Source: CAIUGU01 sp040080215
GTDB lineage: Bacteria > Pseudomonadota > Gammaproteobacteria > Steroidobacterales > Steroidobacteraceae
Reading direction: 5' to 3'
DNA length: 64,000 nt
Assembly: GCA_040080215.1 (NCBI GenBank)
Contig: JBEBIT010000003.1
Span: 1-64,000 of the forward strand
In this document: in pieces, positions 17,071 to 23,850 of the stretch
How the letters are laid out: each line of letters begins with the position of its first letter
Numbering within the stretch: position 1 is the first letter of the stretch
Program-made: the position numbers and the translations under genes
The notes under the pieces: generated by a model
Told to the model about the DNA's origin: nothing
Databases searched by the model: none
The model's input: only the letters and a program-made list of their open reading frames with translations

Positions 17071-17523
17071 CTAGCTGCGCTTGCGCTTTTCCAGCCGCCG
17101 ACTCAGCTTGACGGTATCCGCGAGCTGCCCTGTCAACTCGGCGATTGAACGGATGATGTCGTCCACGGACACAATGCCCTGCACCATGCCTGCCCCGTTG
17201 ACGATGGGTACCCGGTGTATGCCGGCCTTGCGCATGCGGGTCAGCAGGGTCGCCAGACCCTCGTCTTCCCTGCCCGTCATGACCTCGGTGGTCATGATGT
17301 CGGCGACCGTGACCGCATGAGGGTCGACGTCCCGTGCCAGCGTCTGGATCACGATGTCGCGATCCGTGAGTACGCCCGCCAATACCCCACCGCCGCGCGG
17401 TGAAGGCTTGATGACCACAAGGAACCCGACGTGATGCTTGCGCATCAGGCGCGAGGCTTCCACGAGATCGGCATCGGGCGCAATGGTGATGACCTGCGTC
17501 GACATCAGTTCCCGTAATCTCAT
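17071..17523 (-). CDS. CBS-domain protein
   Basis: A 150-residue protein made of two CBS repeats (about residues 5-62 and 72-130), a Bateman module that typically binds adenosine nucleotides. Recognisable blocks are LMSTQVITIAPDADLVEASR, GVLTDRDIVIQTLARD, DIMTTEVMT and GIVSVDDIIRSIAEL. The ATG at 17523 has GGAGGA eight bases upstream. It heads the operon with ppsA and hpf, so it could act as an AMP/ATP sensor in this module; that is inference from the domain, not shown. The C-terminal tail is basic (RRLEKRKRS). Upstream is a divergent region shared with the tandem universal stress protein gene. Confidence 0.9.
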   Translation of the reverse strand: MRLRELMSTQVITIAPDADLVEASRLMRKHHVGFLVVIKPSPRGGGVLAGVLTDRDIVIQTLARDVDPHAVTVADIMTTEVMTGREDEGLATLLTRMRKAGIHRVPIVNGAGMVQGIVSVDDIIRSIAELTGQLADTVKLSRRLEKRKRS

Positions 17524-17621
17524 GGGAGAGTCCTCCAGCGCTGCAGAAGAAATGATCCGGCATCGGCAACCGTCCAGTTCATGATGCGTACCGACTCGCG
17601 GAGGAGACCAGCCCGGACTAC

Positions 17622-17630
17622 TACGTAAGG
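17622..17630 (+). promoter_or_regulatory. TACGTAAGG element in the CBS/usp divergent region
   Basis: The palindrome TACGTA at 17622-17627, continued by AGG, lies in the 231-base intergenic region between the divergent CBS-ppsA-hpf operon and the tandem usp gene. A second TACGTA is at 26746-26751 between another usp gene and the ykgJ-type gene. FixJ/NarL-type regulators bind short palindromic sites, so these are candidates for the FixJ-like regulator encoded at 21867-22502. Nothing else recognisable (no FNR box) was seen in this gap. Confidence 0.25.
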
Positions 17631-17754
17631 TGCGGGCACAGTTCCGGCGTGCATCCGCCAGTCCATCGACGCATGCTGATCGTATGCATTGACGTACTGG
17701 CTGTGCCGACCGCATTCTGATGCGGACACTGATCGCAACGTGAAGGAGAACCCC

Positions 17755-18720
17755 ATGTCAGCAACCGAATGGCGCCAGATCGTCGTTGCAGTGCGCTCGC
17801 CGGAGCAGAAGCGTCAGGTAGCCATCACCAAGGCCGCGGAGCTCGCGCGCCGCTGCGGCGCCAGGCTGACGTTGCTGCACGCCTTCTCGATGCCGTACCC
17901 GCTGCCCAGCCGCATTCCCGCGAACAGCGACGACATCCTGGAGGTGGTCGCCAGCGAGCGCCGCAAGCAACTGGCGCAGCTCGCCAAGCCGCTGCGGGCC
18001 TCGGGGCTGAAGGTCGACTGCAAGGTCGTCTGGGATTTTCCGTCTGCGGAAGCGATCGTCCGCTATGTGCTGGCCAACAAGCCCGATCTGCTGGTGGCAG
18101 AGTCCCATCGCCATACGCGCGTGGGGCGCTGGTTCCTGGCGAACACCGACTGGGAGCTGATCCGCGAAGCGCCGTGCCCCGTGTGGTTCGTGAAGCATGA
18201 GCGCTTCCCGAAGGTGGTCAAGTTCCTGATCGCCGTCGATCCCACCCACGCCCGCGCGAAGCCGACTCGCCTTGACGACCGTCTCGTCGGCGCTGCGTCG
18301 GTCGCGATGCGCCAGCTGGGAGGCAAGGCAGCACTCGTGCATGCGGAAGACATCACGCAGGTGTTGCCGCAGGGTTTCATGGCGGAAGTGTTGATCCCCA
18401 AGGCGGCAGTCGTCGCATCGGAGCGTGCACGCACCGCAGTGCGTGCAGCAATCGGGAGACTGGCTGCGCGTTACGGCTTGAACGATGCCGAGCAGGTTGT
18501 GCGTCCGGGACTGCCGGCCGAGGTCATCGCGGGCGCGGTAAAGCAGGTCCGGGCCGACGTGCTCGTGATGGGCGTCGTGTCGCGGCGCGGCCTCAAGCGC
18601 TCTTTCGTCGGCAACACGGCGGAAGAAGTGATCGACGCCGCCGACAGCGACATCCTGGTCATCAAGCAGGCCGGCTTCAAGACCGCCGTACCCCGGCGCG
18701 GGCCGAAGCTCGGCAGCTGA
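17755..18720 (+). CDS. Tandem-domain universal stress protein, UspE-like
   Basis: A 321-residue protein with two USP folds (about residues 1-150 and 160-310). The first half starts WRQIVVAVRSPEQKRQ and keeps LTLLHAF; the second has KFLIAVDPTH, KAALVHAED and a C-terminal VLVMGVVSRRGLKRSFVGNTAEEVI, matching the G-x2-G-x9-G-N/T type site typical of UspE. The first half lacks a clean nucleotide signature (VAESHRHTRVGRWFLANTD). The ATG has AAGGAGA seven bases upstream. It is divergent from the CBS-ppsA-hpf operon. In other bacteria tandem USPs of this type are controlled by Anr/FNR or related regulators under low oxygen; no consensus FNR site was found here. Confidence 0.92.
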   Translation: MSATEWRQIVVAVRSPEQKRQVAITKAAELARRCGARLTLLHAFSMPYPLPSRIPANSDDILEVVASERRKQLAQLAKPLRASGLKVDCKVVWDFPSAEAIVRYVLANKPDLLVAESHRHTRVGRWFLANTDWELIREAPCPVWFVKHERFPKVVKFLIAVDPTHARAKPTRLDDRLVGAASVAMRQLGGKAALVHAEDITQVLPQGFMAEVLIPKAAVVASERARTAVRAAIGRLAARYGLNDAEQVVRPGLPAEVIAGAVKQVRADVLVMGVVSRRGLKRSFVGNTAEEVIDAADSDILVIKQAGFKTAVPRRGPKLGS

Positions 18721-18750
18721 GTCCCGGTACCGGCCCGGTCCGCTTATCGG

Positions 18751-19164
18751 CTACGGCTTCTGGATGCCGCGCAGGTAGTCGACGAGTCGGGCGACGAGCA
18801 GATCGCCGGTCGCCAGGTCCGGCGTTCCGTCCTTCGCGACGGTGGCGAATTCCCAGCCCCAGATCGGCATTTCGCGACTGCCGTGCGGCGCAGGCACCTG
18901 GCGTCCATCGATGATGCGGTGGATGCGCTCATCCGGGAACTTGCCTCCCTGTCGCTTCGCGATGCGCGTCAGGTCCGGCACCATGATCTTGAACGACGCC
19001 GCCACCGGGCCGTCGCCCTCGGCCTTTGCGCCGTGACAGGCACTGCAAAAGCGTTTGTACAGCTCGGCCCCCGAATAGGAGGAGAAGTCCGGCGCCTGCG
19101 CGGCACTGGCTGTCGCGCCGAGCGTGGTCAGCAGCAATCCGAAAACAGCGAAGCGAATACGCAT
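18751..19164 (-). CDS. Exported monohaem cytochrome c
   Basis: A 137-residue precursor with a signal peptide (FAVFGLLLTTLGATASAAQA, cleavage near residue 22) and one haem c site, CSACH, at about residues 41-45. The likely axial methionine is in EMPIWGWEF. It belongs to the short class I cytochromes that carry electrons in the periplasm. The gene lies directly downstream of the dihaem cytochrome gene (28 bases between them) and probably shares its transcript. The electron donor and acceptor are not known; its placement beside acetate kinase and the two-component genes suggests a role in respiration at low oxygen, which is inference. Confidence 0.9.
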   Translation of the reverse strand: MRIRFAVFGLLLTTLGATASAAQAPDFSSYSGAELYKRFCSACHGAKAEGDGPVAASFKIMVPDLTRIAKRQGGKFPDERIHRIIDGRQVPAPHGSREMPIWGWEFATVAKDGTPDLATGDLLVARLVDYLRGIQKP

Positions 19165-19192
19165 GCTCGAGACTCCGTTCAGTCTTCAGGTC

Positions 19193-19930
19193 TTAGGGCA
19201 GCAGTTGTGCCGCGGTCGGCATGGCGCTGAGCCGCGAAATGTAGTCCGCCACGGCGGCCATGTCCGCCGCGGACATGTTGTCCAGCATCAGTGCGAGGTC
19301 GAAGTCGACATTGGTGAAGCGGTGACCAGACGCCATGCCGCGAATCTGCGCCAACAGATACGAATAGTGCTGGCCGGCCAGCGACGGCGCGCCCACGGTG
19401 TCATCGCCTGTCCCGTCCTCGCGATGGCATGACGCGCAATTGTCGCGGTAGATGCCGGACCCGTTGTCGAGCGCCTTGCCGTCTCCTCTCTGCGGGCGCG
19501 GGTTGACGGCCAGCCGGGACAGGTAGGAAGCGATATTGCGCCATTGCTGCTCGGGTGCGATGCCCAGGGCCGCGCTGGCACGATGCATCTCGACCGCATC
19601 GCGATTGAGCTCTGCGAAGTCGATGAGTTGGGTCAGCAGGTAGCGCTCGCGTTGACCGGCCAACGCAGGAATCGACGAATCACCGACTCCCCAGGCCTTG
19701 TCGCCATGGCAGCCGGCGCAATTCTTCGCAAACGCTTGTCCACCCGCGTTCGCATTGGCAGCGAGTGCCAGCGTCTTGGCAAGCAGCTCCTTCGCCCGCT
19801 CGGCCGCGTTCACAGACAACGGCAGGGAAAGGACAACTGCGGCAGCGGCAATCCACAGCGGACGCCAGCGACGGCGATGCGCCACCAGACGCGACCGCTC
19901 AGGCACGGCAGACGGGATGACAGCAATCAT
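19193..19930 (-). CDS. Exported dihaem cytochrome c, c4-like
   Basis: A 245-residue precursor with an N-terminal arginine-rich region, one hydrophobic signal segment (about 26-42, ending in VNAAERA) and two haem-binding motifs, CAGCH near residue 73 and CASCH near residue 168, each followed by a class I cytochrome fold with PALAGQ/PSLAGQ loops and LSRL/ISRL ends. This is the cytochrome c4 architecture, which shuttles electrons to terminal oxidases. The ATG at 19930 is preferred because GAGG lies ten bases upstream; an ATG at 19951 is possible. It is divergent from the acetate kinase-PduL gene (about 110 bases). A paralogous dihaem cytochrome is at 25395-26117. Confidence 0.9.
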   Translation of the reverse strand: MIAVIPSAVPERSRLVAHRRRWRPLWIAAAAVVLSLPLSVNAAERAKELLAKTLALAANANAGGQAFAKNCAGCHGDKAWGVGDSSIPALAGQRERYLLTQLIDFAELNRDAVEMHRASAALGIAPEQQWRNIASYLSRLAVNPRPQRGDGKALDNGSGIYRDNCASCHREDGTGDDTVGAPSLAGQHYSYLLAQIRGMASGHRFTNVDFDLALMLDNMSAADMAAVADYISRLSAMPTAAQLLP

Positions 19931-20041
19931 CGTAGAGAATCCTCGGTCCATGATGTCAGCATCGCCGCGCTGACTGTACCGCGGAATACGCACTTGGCGC
20001 AGCCCCTTGCGGCAACAATCGCCTGCTGCCATCGTAAGGCG

Positions 20042-21847
20042 ATGAAGGTGCTCGCGCTCAACTGTGGCAGTTCCTCGATCAAGGCGGCCCTCATCGACAC
20101 GGCCCGGCAGCTGCGCGTGCTCGACGTTCGCGTCCAGAACCTCGGCAAGCCGGACGCAATCCTGCGCGTTGGGGATCACAGCGAGGCCCTGGGGCAACAC
20201 GGGAGTCAGGCAGAAGCCCTGCAGAGGATATTCGCCACAGTCCGTGAGCACTGTACGGCAGTGCACGCAATCGGGGCGATTGCGCACCGAGTCGTGCATG
20301 GTGGCACCGAATTCGGCGAGCCCACGCTGCTGGATGACACTACGGTCGACAAACTACAGCAGCTTGCTGCACTGGCACCGTTGCACAACCCGCCGGCCAT
20401 GGCTGCAGTGGCGGCGGCCCGGCTTGCCTTCCCGGACGTGCCGCAGGTTGCCGTCTTCGACACGGCGTTCCATGCCACGTTGCCCCGCAGGTCCAGGGAA
20501 TATGCGCTGCCTGTCGACCTGACCTGTCGGCTGGGCTTGAGGCGCTTCGGCTTTCACGGCATCAGTCACGCCCATGTCGCGGCCGTCGCGGCCGATTACA
20601 TGCAGGTGCCGACCGTGGCGCAGCGGGTCATCTCTTGTCACCTCGGCAATGGCGCCAGTATCACGGCCATCGAATATGGCCGGAGCGTTGAAACGAGCAT
20701 GGGAATGACGCCGCTTGAAGGACTGGTCATGGGGACGCGTGCGGGCGACATTGATCCTGGCGTCCTGCTGCAGCTGCTCGAGTCCGGTGAATTCGACCGC
20801 ACCAGCCTCGGTCGGCTGCTGAATGAAGCCTCAGGGCTCAAGGGCCTGACCGGCACCGAGGACATGAGCGACATCGAGCGCCGGGCTGCCGACGGCGACG
20901 AAGGGTGCCGGCTTGCCATTGCGGTCTTTGCCCACCGCGCCCGCAAGTACATTGGTGCGTATGCCGCGACGATGGGCGGCGTCGAGGCCATCGCGTTCAC
21001 CGGCGGCATCGGCGAGAACAGCCCGTTGATCCGCCACCGCATCGCGCAGCGGCTCGACTTCCTGGGAGCCGTGATCGACGAAGACCGCAATCGGGATGCC
21101 CACCTGAGCGAGTCGACGCCGGTCATCGATATCGCCACCGAGCGCTCGCGGGTCCGCATCCTGGTGGTCCGTGCCGATGAGGAAGCGGCGATGGCAAACG
21201 CGGTGGCTGGCTTGCTGCAAGCCGACGCCAGCGCGAAGAAGACATTTACCCTGCCGGTCGCCATCTCGGCACGACACGCGCACTTGAGCCAGAAGACGAT
21301 CGATGTCGTGTTCGGCGCCGGTCAAGCGCTCACTCTTGCAAGGCCGCTGTCACAACCGGGGCAATTCGCAGCGCGGGAGACCGTGACACTGATCGGTCCC
21401 CGTGGTCAGCTCGAACAGGTGCGGGTGCTGGGCCCGCCCCGCGCCGTTGATCAGGTGGAGATCTCGCGCAGCGATGAATTCATTCTCGGGATCGACGCCC
21501 CTGTGCGGTTGTCGGGCGATACGGCCAATACGCCGGGCATCATCGTGGCAGGCCCCGCGGGACGCGTCGCGCTGCAAAGCGGCGTGATCTGTGCTCATCG
21601 CCACATCCATATGCACCCCGACGATGCCGTGCGGTTGCAACTCAAGGATCGCGACAGAGTGGAGGTTCGCATCGACAGCGCCGGCCGCAGCCTCACGTTT
21701 GGCGATGTGATCGTGCGGGTCTCGACGGAGTTCCGCCTCGAGATGCACATCGATGTGGACGAGGCGAATGCAGCCGGACTCGATCCGGGCGCGAGCGGGG
21801 AAGTGCTGCTGCCGACCAGCGCCATTGCCCACGCAACGGCACGTTGA
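20042..21847 (+). CDS. Acetate kinase fused to PduL-type phosphotransacylase
   Basis: A 601-residue two-domain enzyme. Residues 1-393 are an acetate/propionate kinase: NCGSSSIK at 7-14, RVVHGG at 83-88, FHGISHAHVA at 171-180, CHLGNGASI at 199-207 and the GGIGENSP motif at 321-328. Residues about 402-595 are a PduL phosphate acyltransferase: SARHAHLS at 409-416, CAHRHIHMHP at 517-526 and EMHIDVDEANA at 567-577, which hold the five zinc-binding histidines (412, 414, 521, 523, 569). PduL is unrelated to Pta and normally a separate, often microcompartment-encapsulated protein; here no shell genes are nearby. Fused, the enzyme should convert acetyl-CoA to acetate and ATP through acetyl-phosphate in one polypeptide. 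The ATG has TAAGG just upstream. Confidence 0.94.
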   Translation: MKVLALNCGSSSIKAALIDTARQLRVLDVRVQNLGKPDAILRVGDHSEALGQHGSQAEALQRIFATVREHCTAVHAIGAIAHRVVHGGTEFGEPTLLDDTTVDKLQQLAALAPLHNPPAMAAVAAARLAFPDVPQVAVFDTAFHATLPRRSREYALPVDLTCRLGLRRFGFHGISHAHVAAVAADYMQVPTVAQRVISCHLGNGASITAIEYGRSVETSMGMTPLEGLVMGTRAGDIDPGVLLQLLESGEFDRTSLGRLLNEASGLKGLTGTEDMSDIERRAADGDEGCRLAIAVFAHRARKYIGAYAATMGGVEAIAFTGGIGENSPLIRHRIAQRLDFLGAVIDEDRNRDAHLSESTPVIDIATERSRVRILVVRADEEAAMANAVAGLLQADASAKKTFTLPVAISARHAHLSQKTIDVVFGAGQALTLARPLSQPGQFAARETVTLIGPRGQLEQVRVLGPPRAVDQVEISRSDEFILGIDAPVRLSGDTANTPGIIVAGPAGRVALQSGVICAHRHIHMHPDDAVRLQLKDRDRVEVRIDSAGRSLTFGDVIVRVSTEFRLEMHIDVDEANAAGLDPGASGEVLLPTSAIAHATAR

Positions 21848-21866
21848 CCGGATCGCTAGTGGTCGC

Positions 21867-22502
21867 TCAACGGGTCCCCAACGCGAGCTTCATCCGGACC
21901 AGGTGGGCGACGGAACGCACGCCCATCTTTTCCATGACGTTGGCGCGGTGAATTTCCACAGTGCGTTCGGATAAACCCAAGTCAATGGCGATGACCTTGT
22001 TGGCGCGGCCGTCGACCAGCATTTCCATGACTTCCACTTCGCGGGGCGTCAGCGACTGGAAGCGGTGCTTGATGTCGGCGTGCTTCTCGAGCGAGGCCCG
22101 GTTCTCGGCATCCACTTTCAGCGCGCGATTCAGGCAGTCGATGAGGTCCTGGTCGCGGAAGGGCTTCTGCAGGAAGTCGAACGCACCTTCCTTCATCGCC
22201 TGCACCGCCATCGGCACATCGCCATGGCCGGTCATGAAGATGATGGGGAGGATCGAGCCGGCCTTGCCGAGTTCCTGTTGCAGTTCGAGCCCGCTCATGC
22301 CGGGCATGCGGACGTCGAGCAGCAGGCAGCCCGCCTGGTTCTCGTCGTAAGCCGCCAGGAATTCGCGCGCCCCGGAAAAGGCCACGGGCGAATAGCCGAC
22401 TGTCTTGATCAGCGTGGTGACTGCTCGACGCATGCTGTCGTCATCATCGACGACGTAGACAACGGGGTGGCTTTTGTTGTTCGTGCCTGTCTTGTCATTC
22501 AT
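21867..22502 (-). CDS. FixJ-like response regulator
   Basis: A 211-residue two-domain regulator. The receiver domain (about 13-130) has the acidic pocket VVDDDD, phosphoacceptor aspartate 63 in LLLDVRMPG, the T/S in FMTGHGD and lysine in LQKPF. The C-terminal LuxR/NarL-type helix-turn-helix (SLTPREVEVMEMLVDGRANK, LGLSERTVEIHRANVMEKM) is that of the FixJ subfamily. Its ATG overlaps the stop of the kinase gene (ATGA), so kinase and regulator form one operon. As the only DNA-binding regulator in the 3.6-26.7 kb island, it is the best candidate controller of these genes; its target sites are not known. Confidence 0.94.
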   Translation of the reverse strand: MNDKTGTNNKSHPVVYVVDDDDSMRRAVTTLIKTVGYSPVAFSGAREFLAAYDENQAGCLLLDVRMPGMSGLELQQELGKAGSILPIIFMTGHGDVPMAVQAMKEGAFDFLQKPFRDQDLIDCLNRALKVDAENRASLEKHADIKHRFQSLTPREVEVMEMLVDGRANKVIAIDLGLSERTVEIHRANVMEKMGVRSVAHLVRMKLALGTR

Positions 22503-23284
22503 CCGTTTGCTACCGGCAGCCTAAACCAGAATCTTGTACCACCGCCGGCCGCGTCGTCAAAACCGATCGAACCCTGGTGGGACTCGATGACGGTCCGGCT
22601 CGAGGCCAGACCGAGACCCGTCCCGCCGGTCTTCGTCGTGAAGAAGGGATGGAAGATCTCTGCCCGCAGTGCGGCAGGAATGCCAGAGCCATTGTCGATG
22701 ACGGCCGTCTGCACAGTATAGCCGTCGCTGCTGGTCTCGATGCGCACAACGGGGCTCGCGCTCGCACGGCTGGCCTCGATGGCGTTTTGCACCAGCACAA
22801 AAAGGACATGCTGGATCTGCCGCTGGTCGATCGACACCTGCGGCAGGTTTGCCGCCTGGGTGACAACGAGCCGCGTGCTTGATCGCCCGGCCAGCAATTC
22901 GATGACAGGTGCCAGCTCGGCAATGACTTCCGACAGGCGATGCAGCACGCGCTCGCCCTGGTCCTGGTTGAACAGCCGGCGAATGCGCCGTAGCCCTTCT
23001 CCCGCACCCATGGCCGACACATTGATCTGCTGCAGTACCTCGATGGCCCCGGCCACCATGGGCTCGGGCCGCGTCAACATGCGCTCGCCGGCCTGCGAGA
23101 AGGTCGCAATGGCCCCGAGCGGCTGGTTCAGTTCATGCGCGATCCCGCTTGCCATTTCCTCGAGGGCTGACGCGCGGGCGATGTTCAGCAACTGCTCGAT
23201 GAGCTGGGCAGAAGGAGGACTGTCTGACATGAGGGAAACGGAGGGCTCCTGGCTTTTGCGGTTGTAACTTGCCGGGTCAAGCAT
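22499..23284 (-). CDS. Short sensor histidine kinase, FixL-like without input domain
   Basis: A 261-residue histidine kinase reduced to its transmitter core. The HisKA helix holds the phospho-histidine at about residue 50 (SGIAHELNQPLG), followed by the ATPase domain with N box QNAIEAS, G1 DNGSGIP, F box FFTTK and G2 GGTGLGLA. These boxes are of the FixL/NtrB-like HPK4 type. There is no PAS, GAF or membrane segment, so either the signal comes from another protein or the first 35 residues bind one. I chose the ATG at 23284 (GAGG eight bases upstream); another ATG lies at 23230. It is followed by the FixJ-like gene with an ATGA overlap. Confidence 0.9.
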   Translation of the reverse strand: MLDPASYNRKSQEPSVSLMSDSPPSAQLIEQLLNIARASALEEMASGIAHELNQPLGAIATFSQAGERMLTRPEPMVAGAIEVLQQINVSAMGAGEGLRRIRRLFNQDQGERVLHRLSEVIAELAPVIELLAGRSSTRLVVTQAANLPQVSIDQRQIQHVLFVLVQNAIEASRASASPVVRIETSSDGYTVQTAVIDNGSGIPAALRAEIFHPFFTTKTGGTGLGLASSRTVIESHQGSIGFDDAAGGGTRFWFRLPVANG

Positions 23285-23375
23285 GCTCAATGCCTCGATA
23301 GGTCTTGAGGGGCAAGAGTGCCGCAAAGCAAGGCGCTGCGATCTCAGAAAAAGCCGCAGTCGCCTGCGTCAGACC

Positions 23376-23385
23376 CCTAGACACC
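23376..23385 (-). promoter_or_regulatory. Second copy of GGTGTCTAGG
   Basis: This is the minus-strand copy of the decamer found at 8105-8114, here about 92 bases upstream of the kinase start and 62 bases upstream of the divergent DksA/TraR-type gene. It could be an autoregulatory site of the FixJ-like protein. The call rests on sequence identity of ten bases only. Confidence 0.2.
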
Positions 23386-23446
23386 TGCTGCAGGCACGTG
23401 AGTACACTGCAGTCGAGCGTAATCCTCTCACGGAAACCCCATATCA

Positions 23447-23779
23447 ATGACACTTGTACCAATCGAAGAAGTCCGGAAGCAACTGGTGGGCTTGCGCGAG
23501 GAACTCAAGGCCAGGCAGGGGCGCGCCGAGCGCGACCTCAGGCACGGCGCGGAGCCCCTGGTTGCCGACGCCCCGGACCAGGCCATCCAGTTGCAGAATG
23601 ACGAGGTCCTCAGGGAGATCGACAGTGCCGCGGTCGTGGAGGTGGCGCAGATCGATGCCGCACTCGCGCGGCTGGAAAAGGGGCTCTATGGCGTCTGCAG
23701 TCGCTGCCAGGGCACCATCGATCCCCGTCGCCTGGCCGCGGTTCCGTATGCAGTGACGTGCGTGAACTGCGCCGGCTGA
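23447..23779 (+). CDS. DksA/TraR-type zinc-finger protein
   Basis: A 110-residue protein with an N-terminal coiled-coil of about 75 residues and a C-terminal four-cysteine zinc finger, CSRCQ and CVNC, typical of the TraR/DksA C4 family. DksA-type proteins enter the secondary channel of RNA polymerase and, often with ppGpp, reprogramme transcription during starvation. This one is shorter than DksA (about 150 residues) and lacks its DxxDxA coil-tip motif in standard form, so it is closer to the YbiI/TraR-like small homologues. It is divergent from the kinase-regulator pair and is followed 71 bases downstream by the hybrid kinase gene, probably in one transcript. Confidence 0.88.
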   Translation: MTLVPIEEVRKQLVGLREELKARQGRAERDLRHGAEPLVADAPDQAIQLQNDEVLREIDSAAVVEVAQIDAALARLEKGLYGVCSRCQGTIDPRRLAAVPYAVTCVNCAG

Positions 23780-23850
23780 AAGTGCTCTCTTCTGAAGCAC
23801 TCGTGTTAGTCTCCCGGCCGGTTGCAGCTTAGGACTCCGGCCAGAGCGGA

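Noticed and set aside
20042..21847. Bacterial microcompartment association suggested by PduL
   Set aside because: No shell-protein (BMC) genes or encapsulation peptide seen; PduL is here a fused domain.
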